Source of the DNA: Sphingobacteriaceae bacterium
GTDB lineage: Bacteria > Bacteroidota > Bacteroidia > B-17B0 > Aurantibacillaceae
Direction: 5' to 3'
DNA length: 64,000 nt
Assembly: GCA_947480015.1 (NCBI GenBank)
Contig: CANKBS010000001.1
Location: 1 to 64,000, forward strand
Shown here: positions 25,361-34,847 of the stretch, in pieces
How the letters are laid out: every line of letters starts with the position of its first letter
Position numbering within the stretch: position 1 is the first letter of the stretch
Notes under the pieces: model-generated
Told to the model about the DNA's origin: nothing
Databases searched by the model: none
What the model saw: only the letters and a program-made list of their open reading frames with translations
Position numbers and translations under genes: made by a program

Positions 25361-26611
25361 ATGCCCCTTTTAAACAATAAAGTCTTCCTCAGGTTTTTAA
25401 TCCTCGCATTAATTATTTATTGCGCCTTTGAAGCTCAGGGAAATGGCGATTTTTTTATTTTCAGTTCGGCCGGAGGGGATCTTTCGTCGCATTTGGACAT
25501 TTATAAAAAAGATTATTTTGACGGTTACCATTACTATTACTCGGTGCTCTTTGCCATTTTTTTAAACCCATTGTATACCCTTCCTTTTTATCCGGTTAAA
25601 TTGGCCTGGCTATTACTCAATGTGTTTTTGTTTTTGCATCTCATGTACTTACTCTATCAAAGTGAGCCAATAAACAAGTTAAGTCAAAAACGAAAATCCT
25701 GGTTCATGATTCTTGCCTTTGTTTTTTCTTTCCGATTCTTTCATCAAAACATCCACGCTTCACAAATCACTATACTTATTTTATGGTGCTGTATTTATGG
25801 ATTACTGTTAATTCACAAAGGCAAAGCCATTAGCGGCGCCGCCATCTTGGCCATGGGAATTAACATAAAACTTTTACCCATCGTTTTTTTACCTTATTTG
25901 TTATACCGTGGTTATTTTAAAGCCTTTGTTTTTTGTGTTTTGTTTTATGCCTCGGCCTTAATCCTTCCGTCTCTTATCATCGGTCATACGTATAACATGG
26001 GTTTATTAACCAGTTGGTTTAATCTCATTAATCCTACCAATCAAATGCACGTATTAGATGTGGATGAACGAAGTTTTCACGGCCTCTCCACTTTGCTTTC
26101 AACATTATTAGTGGCCGAAGTGCCCGATCCATTGGCCTTAGATGTTCCCCGAAACATACTCAATATTTCTATTCCTGCCTTAACTAAAGTGTTATTGATT
26201 GTGAGATTGGCCCTTGTAAGCTATACACTTTATTTTATGCGCTCACTCCCGTTTAAAAACGCGGCCTCGAACCGCAATCAAGCTTTTGAAATTGCCTATA
26301 TCTTACTCATTATTCCACTAATTTTTCCACATCAACAACATTATGCGTTTTTATTTATTGTGCCTGCCTTTTTATGCTGTTTACTCTACGTCATTCAAAA
26401 TCATTCAGCAGTCAAAGCAAGCGAGAAAAAAACCTTGATTATACTGATGATTTTTATTTACTTATGCGGAAGTTTGAGTGTTTTGTTGGGTGAGTTTGAC
26501 TATTATTATCAGCATTTTAAAATTCTGACTTATGGGGCCCTTCTTGTGATCCCCCTGTTGGCATGGGTTTTCAATAGATCTCATCAAACATCAATCCGCC
26601 ACACGCCATAA
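25361..26611 (+). CDS. GT87-like (DUF2029) membrane glycosyltransferase
   Basis: A 416-residue protein with about ten membrane segments. The early loop GDFFIFSSAGGDLSSHLDIYKKDYFDGYHYYYSV carries the acidic residues seen in GT-C enzymes. The later segment GAAILAMGINIKLLPIVFLPYLLYRG matches the conserved Lys-containing region of DUF2029/GT87. These enzymes use polyprenyl-phosphate sugars to glycosylate lipids or proteins at the periplasmic face. It starts 11 bp from the divergent HTTM gene. Its 3' end overlaps the convergent T9SS gene by 21 bp. Confidence 0.82.
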   Translation: MPLLNNKVFLRFLILALIIYCAFEAQGNGDFFIFSSAGGDLSSHLDIYKKDYFDGYHYYYSVLFAIFLNPLYTLPFYPVKLAWLLLNVFLFLHLMYLLYQSEPINKLSQKRKSWFMILAFVFSFRFFHQNIHASQITILILWCCIYGLLLIHKGKAISGAAILAMGINIKLLPIVFLPYLLYRGYFKAFVFCVLFYASALILPSLIIGHTYNMGLLTSWFNLINPTNQMHVLDVDERSFHGLSTLLSTLLVAEVPDPLALDVPRNILNISIPALTKVLLIVRLALVSYTLYFMRSLPFKNAASNRNQAFEIAYILLIIPLIFPHQQHYAFLFIVPAFLCCLLYVIQNHSAVKASEKKTLIILMIFIYLCGSLSVLLGEFDYYYQHFKILTYGALLVIPLLAWVFNRSHQTSIRHTP

Positions 26612-28825
26612 AGTTACATCGCCAACCCGACTTTCAACTTTTCGGGTAACCACATTTTTAAATTGGATCTTCCAGGTGTAAACGCCCCTCGGGCAAGGCA
26701 GCCCGGCAACATAACCGTCCCAACCGCTTTTAGGGTCGGTGCCATGATAAATAACATGACCCCACCGATCAAAAATATCAAACTCGTAATCGCTTACACC
26801 CATACACATTGGCTTAAATTCATCATTGAGTGAATTATCATCCGGACTAAAAGCATTCGGAATCCAGAATCGAAATTCAGGTAAAATTTTAACCGTTTCA
26901 CTCAAACTATCTCTGCAGCCAAATGAATTCATGACGTATTGCGTAAAAACAAAATCGCCGTAGTTTGTGTATACATGATAGTTAATAGCCGATTTTGCAT
27001 TTGTGCCGTCGCCAAAGTCATAATAATAAGTAACGCCGCTGTCGTAAAAATAGCTGCTTATATTAATAAGTGGATCAAAAATACTTGTTTCAATTGGACT
27101 CAACTCAAAATTGGCCTTGGGCCTTGGGTTTACCGTTATGGTAAGGGCAGCACTAGTATCACGATCGGCACAAATGCTCGCCGTTTCAACCACTAACTTG
27201 ACGGTATATTTACCGGCCGGACTAAATACCTGCTGAGGTTCAAAGCTCCTTGAAGTTTTTCCATTACCAAAATTCCAATAATAATTTAATGGTAATTCGC
27301 TACTACTGCCATTTTTAAAATTGAGTTTAGCCGGATCACAGAGCACAGGGGGTATGCCGGTGATTTTTGCAATTGGTCTTTTAATGATATAAATGCTGTC
27401 TAAAAAACTATCTCTGCAAGCAAATTGTTTTGCTCTTAAAGTCACCAAATTCCAGCCAGTGTTTGTAAAACTTACAGAACTCGGATTTTCTATAAGAGAA
27501 GTGCTAGGTGTGGCAGAGGAAGAGAAGTTCCAGGTAAAAGTAGTTTGCGACACAAAGGTTCCGGTGGCAGCGAATTGAAAGGAATTAGAAGGTAAACATT
27601 GTTTTGCCGGGCGCAGGTAATTCACGCTCAAAGCAGGAAATACATAAACGGGTTTTTTTAAAGTATCGGTGCACTGTTTACCGGGATTGACAATTAACGA
27701 CAAAATAAAAATACCGGTATCGGGATATGTATAAGTTGGGTTTATTAAAGCTGAAGTATCGTTGCTAATGGTTGGCACGCCAAAGTCCCAGTGATAGATT
27801 GGGGTACTAGCCTGGTTAATACTTTTGTTGATGAAAGAAATGGTTTGTCCCTGACACTGTTTAACCTGATCAGCCACAGCACTTAAGGCAGTAACCGTAC
27901 ATGGTATCACCGAAAATTGAAAATCTCGAAAATGGGTATTGATAAGCTGATTGTTCCGATATTCTTTCACGCAAATGCCAACCACATAGATATCGCTGGT
28001 AGTAGGTGTGCCCGTGAGTTTGCCGGTTATGGAATCAATACTAAAAGCCGGATTACTTGGAATAGGATAATTGCCCGAAAAAGGCGTCATAAATAATACG
28101 TTGGAATAGGGAGGAGGAGCGGCTTCAGTTGGACAAGAGGCAGGCGGACTCCCGCAGAGGTTGCTCGGAACGCTTGTGCCTACTGATGGACAACAGCCGT
28201 CTAATCCTGTAAAAGGAGCGCAGAGCGCGTAAATAAGTTTGTCGCCATCGGGATCAGTTGCCGCATGGTTAAATTTAAAATTCACTTTGGCGCAAATGTA
28301 AATGGGTGGAAAGGCACTAAAACGTGGTGAACTATTCACCAGAGCAGTTTCAGGTCCCGGAATTTTTGTAAAGTAAGTGGCTCCTTGTTTATCGGGATTG
28401 ACAAGATTTGAAATAATGACATTGCGGCAACAACGCTGATACACCACGGTATAGCCCCCAGCCTTAGGGGCTAAATTTAATGTGTAAGTATAAACACCTT
28501 CTTGCACACAAATGGTGTTTGGCGCAAAGATACAAGGGTTGTTAAAGGCCGAAGGAACTGTCGTGATTACCGGTGAACCAATGTCATATAAGCCAATAAA
28601 ATTATTTTGAGCATCGTAAACGGTAATAACCGCAGCCGGACTAGGCACATCCGACACGCCATCAAAAGGAGTGGTGACGTTCGGACTACAATCTTTATAA
28701 ATTTTTAAAGTAATACGGTAATTATTATTTCCTAGAAAATCATAAATCATTTCACCACCAACAATATGATACGCCGAGATTTTTGATCCTAAAAATAGGA
28801 ATACTATGACGAAGAGCTTTTTCAA
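26591..28825 (-). CDS. Secreted PKD-domain protein with T9SS type B sorting domain
   Basis: A 744-residue exported protein. The signal peptide ends in KISA, just before YHIVGGEMIYDFLGNNNYRI, a common start of large Bacteroidota surface proteins. The N-terminal third is Cys-rich. Several PKD/Ig-like modules follow (YHWDFGVPT, FTWNFSSSA, YYWNFGNGKTS, YYYDFGDGTNA), about 310-640. The C terminus from IPNAFSPDDNSLNDEF (about 660) to the end is the gliding-motility-type (type B) C-terminal domain that directs export by the type IX system and surface attachment. A role as adhesin or matrix protein is inferred. It overlaps the GT87 gene tail. Confidence 0.92.
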   Translation of the reverse strand: MKKLFVIVFLFLGSKISAYHIVGGEMIYDFLGNNNYRITLKIYKDCSPNVTTPFDGVSDVPSPAAVITVYDAQNNFIGLYDIGSPVITTVPSAFNNPCIFAPNTICVQEGVYTYTLNLAPKAGGYTVVYQRCCRNVIISNLVNPDKQGATYFTKIPGPETALVNSSPRFSAFPPIYICAKVNFKFNHAATDPDGDKLIYALCAPFTGLDGCCPSVGTSVPSNLCGSPPASCPTEAAPPPYSNVLFMTPFSGNYPIPSNPAFSIDSITGKLTGTPTTSDIYVVGICVKEYRNNQLINTHFRDFQFSVIPCTVTALSAVADQVKQCQGQTISFINKSINQASTPIYHWDFGVPTISNDTSALINPTYTYPDTGIFILSLIVNPGKQCTDTLKKPVYVFPALSVNYLRPAKQCLPSNSFQFAATGTFVSQTTFTWNFSSSATPSTSLIENPSSVSFTNTGWNLVTLRAKQFACRDSFLDSIYIIKRPIAKITGIPPVLCDPAKLNFKNGSSSELPLNYYWNFGNGKTSRSFEPQQVFSPAGKYTVKLVVETASICADRDTSAALTITVNPRPKANFELSPIETSIFDPLINISSYFYDSGVTYYYDFGDGTNAKSAINYHVYTNYGDFVFTQYVMNSFGCRDSLSETVKILPEFRFWIPNAFSPDDNSLNDEFKPMCMGVSDYEFDIFDRWGHVIYHGTDPKSGWDGYVAGLPCPRGVYTWKIQFKNVVTRKVESRVGDVTLWRVAD

Positions 28826-28945
28826 GGTCCTACAAATTTAATCGTAAGTTACACATTATAAAAACAGCTGGATATGAGTTTTACAATTGGGTTTAATTCC
28901 TTGTTAAATGGCTCAATTGCTTTCGGTTTTGGACTTTAATTTGCA

Positions 28946-28953
28946 TATTTTTG
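28946..28953 (+). promoter_or_regulatory. -7 element TATTTTTG of the VCBS-repeat gene
   Basis: TATTTTTG ends 7 nt before the ATG at 28961, with TTTCG about 20 nt upstream. It predicts a leader of at most a few bases. Confidence 0.5.
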
Positions 28954-28960
28954 TAATACC

Positions 28961-31207
28961 ATGGTAAAGCCTTTCTGTCTTAGTTTTTTACTGCTTTTCT
29001 TTTTTAATGCTTTCGCACAACTTCCTGTTGCCCGCGACACCATTTCGGTTTTGGAAAACAACTATGTGTTAAAAATGCCCTGGGCCAATGGCATCAATTT
29101 TTCAAATGTATCCAACCTCGATTTAAATGGTGATGGTAAAAAAGATCTGGTTGTGTTTGATCGTTCAAATTATAGTCTTGGCCATTTTCGCTGTTTTATT
29201 AACGTTGGCACACCCGGACAGGTTAAATACAAAGCCGATCCGGGTCTCAGTTATTACCTTCCTCAGGCATATAACTGGGCTTTGTTTTTAGATTATAATT
29301 GTGATGGCAAAGAAGATCTTTTTACATCGACAACCTCGGGAATTAAAGTTTTTAAAAACACGAGTAACGCCGTTAATCTGTTACAATTCACCCTTGCAAA
29401 AACCTTGTTGTACTCCGATTATGATACCACCGCCAATTATTACCCTGTTAATTTATATGCCAGTCCTATAGGCGTACCGGGTATTAGCGACATTGATAAT
29501 GATGGCGATCTCGACATTCTAACCTTTGCACCGGGTGGTTATTCGATGGAATACCACAAAAACATGAGTAAAGAAAAATACGGACATTGTGATAGTTTGA
29601 ATTATGAATTGCAAGAACATTGTTGGGGAAAGGTTATTGAAAATGGTTGTAACGTTAGTTTTTATTCTTGTGCTAACCGTCTACAAAAAGATAGCAGCAG
29701 TTTACTCGCCTGGCAAAAAGTAGCCCATTCGGGTTCCTGCCTTATGTGCTTTGATAGTGATGGTGATGGGGACAAGGATTTAATCATGGGGGATGTTTCC
29801 TGTCACAGTGTACAGTATTTACACAATACCGGCACCATACCCGCCGCTTTAATTACAGATACTACCAAACTTTATCCTAACTATCCTAACAAAAGTAATT
29901 CGGCACAAGTTAATATCAATAATTTTCCATGCACCTATTATGCTGATGTGGATGGGGATGGGAAAAAGGACCTACTTGCAACACCGAATGTAAATAACAG
30001 CGAAAACTATAAAAGCCTTTGGTATTACCGAAACGCCAGTTTAACGAATACGGTGAACTTCCAATTCGTTAAAAATAATTTGTTACAAGATGAAATGATT
30101 GAGGTTGGCGAGAATTCTTTCCCCCTGGTTTTTGATTATAATGCCGATGGAAAAAAGGATTTACTCATAGGTAATTATGGGTATTATGTAAACACCAATC
30201 TCAATGCCCGATTAACACTTTATGAAAACACAGGAACTACAAGCGTTCCGGTTTATTCGCTCATCACACGCGATTATTGTAGTTTGAGTTCACAAACCAT
30301 TAGCATTAATAATGTGATGCCTACTGCTGGCGATGTGGATAATGATGGCGACGTTGACATTTGTTTCGGAACCTCAAGTGGACAAATACACTGGCTTAAA
30401 AACATCGCAGGCGCCGGTAATGTGTGTAGCTTTGTTTTGCTTAGCAATCCCTTTCAAATCACAACCAATTCGGGGGTTGCAGCTCCTCAGTTATTTGATT
30501 TAGATAACGATCAAAAATTAGATTTGTTAATAGGAACCAAAGACGGACGTATAGCTTTTTATAAAAACACCCTAATTGGCACAACCCCTAGCTTTAGTTT
30601 AATCACTAATTTTTTGGGTAACATGGATGTTAAAGGCAATCAAAATTTATTTGGTTTGGATGGATTTGCCGCACCTTACTTTTATTCAGAAGGCCCACAA
30701 GTAAAAGCATTAGTTGGTTCCATCAGTGGCAATATTTTTCAATTCTCGGTTCCGCCGAATGGCTCCGGAACATACACACTCCTGAGTAATGCGGTGAATG
30801 GTTACAACGAAGGCGGACAATCAACCCCCTGTTATGAAGATATTAATAACGATGGTAAACGCGACCTTATCCTTGGAAATTTGTCCGGTGGATTAAGTTA
30901 CTTTTCTTCTACCTCTACCATGGTGGATATTAAAAACAACACCACTACCGAATTGGAGCACTTGATTTCTGTATTCCCTAATCCAACAAATGATTTAATT
31001 ACCATAAGTATAAGCCAGCTCGATTTTAAAAGCCTCCACTTAAGTTTGTATGATGCCACCGGCACTGAGCTTTTAAGAAGAGAATCTGCTGAAACTAGCT
31101 TTGAACTAGACCTCTCAACTTATGTAAAAGGTTTTTATTTTATAAGACTTCATTTTTTATCGGATTCAAAAAATTATCAGTTAACTAAAAAAATTATTCT
31201 TCGTTAA
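28961..31207 (+). CDS. VCBS/FG-GAP repeat protein with T9SS type A sorting domain
   Basis: A 748-residue secreted protein. The signal peptide ends FFFNAFAQ. I count about nine calcium-binding FG-GAP/VCBS motifs of the type DxNxDGxxD (DLNGDGKKD, DYNCDGKED, DIDNDGDLD, DSDGDGDKD, DVDGDGKKD, DYNADGKKD, DVDNDGDVD, DLDNDQKLD, DINNDGKRD), which build an integrin-like beta-propeller. The last 80 residues from SVFPNPTNDLITI are a type A T9SS sorting domain ending KKIILR. Surface binding or structural role is likely; there is no catalytic motif. The next gene starts immediately after its stop, so they form an operon with the DCC gene. Confidence 0.92.
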   Translation: MVKPFCLSFLLLFFFNAFAQLPVARDTISVLENNYVLKMPWANGINFSNVSNLDLNGDGKKDLVVFDRSNYSLGHFRCFINVGTPGQVKYKADPGLSYYLPQAYNWALFLDYNCDGKEDLFTSTTSGIKVFKNTSNAVNLLQFTLAKTLLYSDYDTTANYYPVNLYASPIGVPGISDIDNDGDLDILTFAPGGYSMEYHKNMSKEKYGHCDSLNYELQEHCWGKVIENGCNVSFYSCANRLQKDSSSLLAWQKVAHSGSCLMCFDSDGDGDKDLIMGDVSCHSVQYLHNTGTIPAALITDTTKLYPNYPNKSNSAQVNINNFPCTYYADVDGDGKKDLLATPNVNNSENYKSLWYYRNASLTNTVNFQFVKNNLLQDEMIEVGENSFPLVFDYNADGKKDLLIGNYGYYVNTNLNARLTLYENTGTTSVPVYSLITRDYCSLSSQTISINNVMPTAGDVDNDGDVDICFGTSSGQIHWLKNIAGAGNVCSFVLLSNPFQITTNSGVAAPQLFDLDNDQKLDLLIGTKDGRIAFYKNTLIGTTPSFSLITNFLGNMDVKGNQNLFGLDGFAAPYFYSEGPQVKALVGSISGNIFQFSVPPNGSGTYTLLSNAVNGYNEGGQSTPCYEDINNDGKRDLILGNLSGGLSYFSSTSTMVDIKNNTTTELEHLISVFPNPTNDLITISISQLDFKSLHLSLYDATGTELLRRESAETSFELDLSTYVKGFYFIRLHFLSDSKNYQLTKKIILR

Positions 31208-32674
31208 TTGAGTTCTCATTTTAAATATCTGGTTTTATTTATTTTTTTTGGACTTTTTAGTTGCACAAAAGATGTAGGTAAGGTGCAGTTTGGAGATTAT
31301 CCTAATGAAATAGGCAGCATCGTAAAAAATAAATGTGCCGTGTCGGGTTGTCACAATACCGCTAGTTATAAGGCAGCCGGTAATTTTAATCTTGAAAGTT
31401 GGTCAGCAATGTTTGGTGGCTCAAGTAGTGGTTCCCCTCTTATCCCTTTTAATAGTAAATTTTCTTCCTTGTGTTATTTCGTGAATACGTATCCCGATTT
31501 GGGCACACAAAACCTGCCTATTATGCCACTCAATGGTACGCCACTTTCGCATGATGAAGTGAGCATCATCAAAAACTGGATCGATAATGGTGCGCCTGAT
31601 AACAAAGGAAACATAAGATGGGCCGATGACCCTAAAAGAAAAAAATTGTATGCTGTTAATCAGGGTTGCGATGTGGTGACGGTGTTGGACAGTGAAACCC
31701 AGTTGCCGATTCGTTATATTCATGTAGGAAATTTAGCAAGCGGCAATACACCACACCATCTAAAAATTTCCCCCGATGGGGCTTATTGGTACGTGGTCTT
31801 TATCAAATCCAACATCATGCAAAAATTTCGTTGCAGCGATGATACGTATATCGGTGATATTCCCTTAACCAAAGTCGCCGACGGCAGTTCGACCGATCCA
31901 TTAGACGATGCTCAAAACTGGAATACCTTTGTGATTACCAAGAATGGAAAAATCGCTTACTGCGTTTCATGGCCCGATGGAAAAATTGCCGCAGTGGATT
32001 TGGAGAACCGCAAATTAATTCACTCATTGGGTGGACAAGGCGTGCCACATGGCATAGTATTAAATGCCACGGAGGATAAAATATACCTGGCTTCTCAAAC
32101 CGGTAATTTTATTACCCAACTCGATACGTCATTTACAAATCCAAAAGAGATCATTCTTGAAACTGGTCCGAAAAACGCCATGAGTTCACTCGATCCTCAC
32201 GATATGATTTTAGCGCCCAATCAACAGGATATTTTAATTACTTGCCAAACCTCCAATGAAATTCGTGTTTTTAATATTCCCACTAACTCAGTCACCTTAG
32301 TTTTAAAGGCCGGCGAGTATCCTCAGGAAATTGTTTATTCCAAAGGCACACACGAATTTTTTGTCACCTGTACCAACGACACCAAAATGTTTCCAAACTC
32401 AAACGGAGTAATTATGCGCATTAAAGACGGAGGTTATGGGATTGATGCTGTAGCCTGTGGGTTTCAACCACATGGTTTAGCGGTTGATGAAAACAAAAAA
32501 TTACTCTATGTTCTATCGCGTAATATTTCCGCAAACGGTCCCCTGCCACATCACACCAGTCAGTGCAGTGGACGAAACGGATTTGTAAGTTTTATCGACC
32601 TCAACACATTTAAAGTGCTCCCAAAACGCTATGAACTTAGTGTGGACCCTTATTTTATTTATTCCCGACCCTAA
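31208..32674 (+). CDS. Cytochrome c-like / YVTN beta-propeller lipoprotein
   Basis: A 488-residue lipoprotein (signal ends LFSC, Cys19) starting at TTG directly after the upstream stop. Residues about 35-135 resemble a cytochrome c domain of the PSCyt1 kind: KCAVSGCHN gives a CX4CH heme-type motif (Cys43, Cys48, His49), and the domain closes with HDEVSIIKNWIDNGAP. A methionine ligand could lie in LPIMPL. Residues about 140-480 are a YncE-like propeller (LYAVNQGCDVVTVLDSET, ISPDGAYWYVV, HGLAVDENKKLLYVLSR). The heme spacing is non-canonical (CX4CH, not CX2CH), so heme attachment is uncertain. Periplasmic electron transfer or binding role is inferred. Confidence 0.85.
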   Translation: MSSHFKYLVLFIFFGLFSCTKDVGKVQFGDYPNEIGSIVKNKCAVSGCHNTASYKAAGNFNLESWSAMFGGSSSGSPLIPFNSKFSSLCYFVNTYPDLGTQNLPIMPLNGTPLSHDEVSIIKNWIDNGAPDNKGNIRWADDPKRKKLYAVNQGCDVVTVLDSETQLPIRYIHVGNLASGNTPHHLKISPDGAYWYVVFIKSNIMQKFRCSDDTYIGDIPLTKVADGSSTDPLDDAQNWNTFVITKNGKIAYCVSWPDGKIAAVDLENRKLIHSLGGQGVPHGIVLNATEDKIYLASQTGNFITQLDTSFTNPKEIILETGPKNAMSSLDPHDMILAPNQQDILITCQTSNEIRVFNIPTNSVTLVLKAGEYPQEIVYSKGTHEFFVTCTNDTKMFPNSNGVIMRIKDGGYGIDAVACGFQPHGLAVDENKKLLYVLSRNISANGPLPHHTSQCSGRNGFVSFIDLNTFKVLPKRYELSVDPYFIYSRP

Positions 32675-32682
32675 ATTTATTT

Positions 32683-33126
32683 ATGGAGAACGACATTCAA
32701 CAACTCTTAAGCAAACAACCCATATTACTCTTTGACGGAGAATGTGGTTTATGTAACCGAGCCATTTTGTTTTACCTCAAACATGAAAGACCTGCGGTAA
32801 CACGACGTAGCAATCACATGCATTTTGCTCCCTTGCAATCAGAGATTGGAAAACAGTTACGAACTTATTTTGAAATTGACACTAACATTGATAGTATCAT
32901 CCTTATTAGAGATCATTCGGCTTATATTAAATCATGTGCGGCTTTGCGCATTACCGCTTATATGAGAGGTTTATGGCCTGTTATGGTCCTGTTTGTGATC
33001 ATCCCCCCATTTTTACGCAACCTCGTGTATGATTTTATAGCAAGACGAAGGAAAAAAGTAGTTGGTCGTCTTGAGAGTTGCGCATTGTTAAAAAAAGAAG
33101 AGGCCGAACGTTTTCTGGCCTATTAA
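32683..33126 (+). CDS. DCC family thiol-disulfide oxidoreductase-like protein (DUF393)
   Basis: A 147-residue protein of the DCC (DUF393) family, with the defining LLFDGECGLCNRAI segment, Cys21 and Cys24 forming a thioredoxin-like CxxC. The fold is predicted to be thioredoxin-like, with a hydrophobic helix GLWPVMVLFVIIPPFL near 105. In many genomes DCC proteins are fused to or next to HTTM proteins; here an HTTM gene lies 7 kb away. It follows the propeller lipoprotein after 8 nt, so it is likely cotranscribed. Redox function is inferred from the motif only. Confidence 0.9.
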   Translation: MENDIQQLLSKQPILLFDGECGLCNRAILFYLKHERPAVTRRSNHMHFAPLQSEIGKQLRTYFEIDTNIDSIILIRDHSAYIKSCAALRITAYMRGLWPVMVLFVIIPPFLRNLVYDFIARRRKKVVGRLESCALLKKEEAERFLAY

Positions 33127-33135
33127 ATTTTGACA

Positions 33136-33828
33136 TTAACCCATTGAAGCAAAGGCAATGCTTGCAATGGAAATCGAAATACCATCCACTTCTTTTAGCG
33201 CCTGCCAGGCCGCTTCCAGCGTGGCGCCGGTAGTGATGACATCATCCACCAGTAAAACATGTTTGTTTTCGAGTTCGCTTTTATTAGTCAGCTGAAAAAT
33301 ATTTTCTACATTCTCCCAACGCTGATATTTTTTCTTTCGGGTTTGTGTGCTTGTTTCAACCACGCGCTGCATAACTTGAGAATTTGTAAGTGTGTTTAAT
33401 CCACTACCCAAACCATTGGCAAACCATTCACTTTGGTTAAAACCGCGGGCTTTCAATTTTTTCGGATGTAAAGGAATTGGAATAATCAGATCAACAGCCT
33501 GAAAACTTTCGTGTTTAGTTAATTCTAGAGCATACAATTTGCCCAAATGTGCAGCCAGTTCTTTTTGATTCTGATATTTTATGGCATGTAATAAATTTTG
33601 AACTTTTCCGCTTTTCTCAAAAATATAGTATGAACCTGCATTTCTAATGGGGATGCGCCCTGCAAAGGTTCTGTGAAGTGCCGAATCGGGGTTTAAATGA
33701 AAATTGCTATGGGGTAGGTTTACTTTACAATAATTACATATGTAGTACTCGTGTTTAAATAAGGTATTGGCACAGGCCTCACAATGCCTGGGAAAAATTA
33801 ATGACATAAAATCGTTAATAAGTGCCAT
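33136..33828 (-). CDS. comF: ComF family phosphoribosyltransferase-like protein
   Basis: A 230-residue ComF homologue. The N-terminal zinc-finger-like part has two CxxC pairs (CEAC near 17-20 and CNYC near 31-34). The C-terminal part is a type I phosphoribosyltransferase fold with the PRPP loop VLLVDDVITTGATLE (about 195). PLHPKKLKARGFNQSE is the family signature in the middle. In naturally competent bacteria ComF links DNA uptake with later steps; in Bacteroidota it is widespread even where competence is unproved. Convergent with the DCC gene. Confidence 0.92.
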   Translation of the reverse strand: MALINDFMSLIFPRHCEACANTLFKHEYYICNYCKVNLPHSNFHLNPDSALHRTFAGRIPIRNAGSYYIFEKSGKVQNLLHAIKYQNQKELAAHLGKLYALELTKHESFQAVDLIIPIPLHPKKLKARGFNQSEWFANGLGSGLNTLTNSQVMQRVVETSTQTRKKKYQRWENVENIFQLTNKSELENKHVLLVDDVITTGATLEAAWQALKEVDGISISIASIAFASMG

Positions 33829-33860
33829 ACAATTAGCTCTAAATTACTGATTTTGTATAT

Positions 33861-33868
33861 TATTTTTG
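33861..33868 (+). promoter_or_regulatory. -7 element TATTTTTG of the coiled-coil gene
   Basis: TATTTTTG is followed by ATAC and then the ATG at 33873, a 4-nt gap, so the mRNA is predicted to be leaderless. No good -33 element is visible. Confidence 0.48.
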
Positions 33869-33872
33869 ATAC

Positions 33873-34793
33873 ATGACAGAAGAAAAAGAAAAATCCAGAA
33901 AAAGAAGGGCTATTATTTTATGGTTTGTGATCCTTTTGTTGATGGGTAGTAATGGCGTGACCATTTGGCTCTGGCTTAACTCCAAAAATGAAGTGGTGCG
34001 GGAGAAGATTATTAAGGAGCAGGTATTTGTTGAGCGCGATAATGTAAAAGAAGATTTATTGGAATTGCAAAAGGAATACGGCACACTAGAAGCCAAAGAT
34101 GAGGCGATGCAAGTAGAAATCGACGCCAAGAAAAAACGCATTGACGAATTGATTAAAGAAGCCGTCAAGCACAAAGGCGATGCCTACATCATTGCCAGCT
34201 TACGCAAAGAAACGGAAACCCTGCGCAGCATCATGAAAGGGTTTGTTCACACCATTGATTCGCTTAATACCCTTAACCAAAATCTAGTTGCCGAAAAGAA
34301 AACAGTGATAAAGCAATTAGGCGTTGAGAAAGAAAAACAAAACACCCTCATCAAAGAAAAAGATGAATTAAAATCCACGATAGCAAAAGGTTCGGTGCTT
34401 AGCTGTTTTAATGTTACAGCCAAAGCGGTATCGTATAAACGTGGCGGAAAAAAGGAAATAGAAACCAGCAAAGCACGCAAAACACAGAAAATAAAAGTAG
34501 GCTTTACCTTGGGTGAAAATAAAATTGCTAAAACGGGTGAAAAAACAGTCTATATTCGCGTGATGACACCCGATGGCAAGGAAATGGCAAAAAGCTATGA
34601 CGATAATTATAAGTTTATTTTTAATAAAAGTTCGGGCTACTTTGCCGGAAAGGAAACTCTTAATTATGCCAATGTGGAAATTAACGGGGTAACCTATTGT
34701 GAAGGTCAAGGCGATTATGTGCCAGGAAAATACATGATAGAAATAACCTGTGATGGCGTGGTGATTGGTAATACAACCTTAAAACTTGATTAG
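33873..34793 (+). CDS. Membrane-anchored coiled-coil protein of unknown function
   Basis: A 306-residue protein. A charged N terminus is followed by one membrane helix (about 14-33, ILWFVILLLMGSNG) and a long coiled coil (about 35-165) rich in Glu, Lys and Leu heptads. The C-terminal domain of about 130 residues (YKRGGKKEIETSKARKTQKIKVGFTL to the end) looks all-beta. In Bacteroidota such proteins are annotated only as hypothetical. The topology suggests the coil and C-terminal domain lie in the periplasm. There are no catalytic motifs. It stands alone between comF and the SpoIIE gene, which is convergent. Confidence 0.78.
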   Translation: MTEEKEKSRKRRAIILWFVILLLMGSNGVTIWLWLNSKNEVVREKIIKEQVFVERDNVKEDLLELQKEYGTLEAKDEAMQVEIDAKKKRIDELIKEAVKHKGDAYIIASLRKETETLRSIMKGFVHTIDSLNTLNQNLVAEKKTVIKQLGVEKEKQNTLIKEKDELKSTIAKGSVLSCFNVTAKAVSYKRGGKKEIETSKARKTQKIKVGFTLGENKIAKTGEKTVYIRVMTPDGKEMAKSYDDNYKFIFNKSSGYFAGKETLNYANVEINGVTYCEGQGDYVPGKYMIEITCDGVVIGNTTLKLD

Positions 34794-34847
34794 ACTTTTA
34801 CAATGAATTTTAATGACCCTACTTGAAACGAAAGTTGTTTTTTTGAT

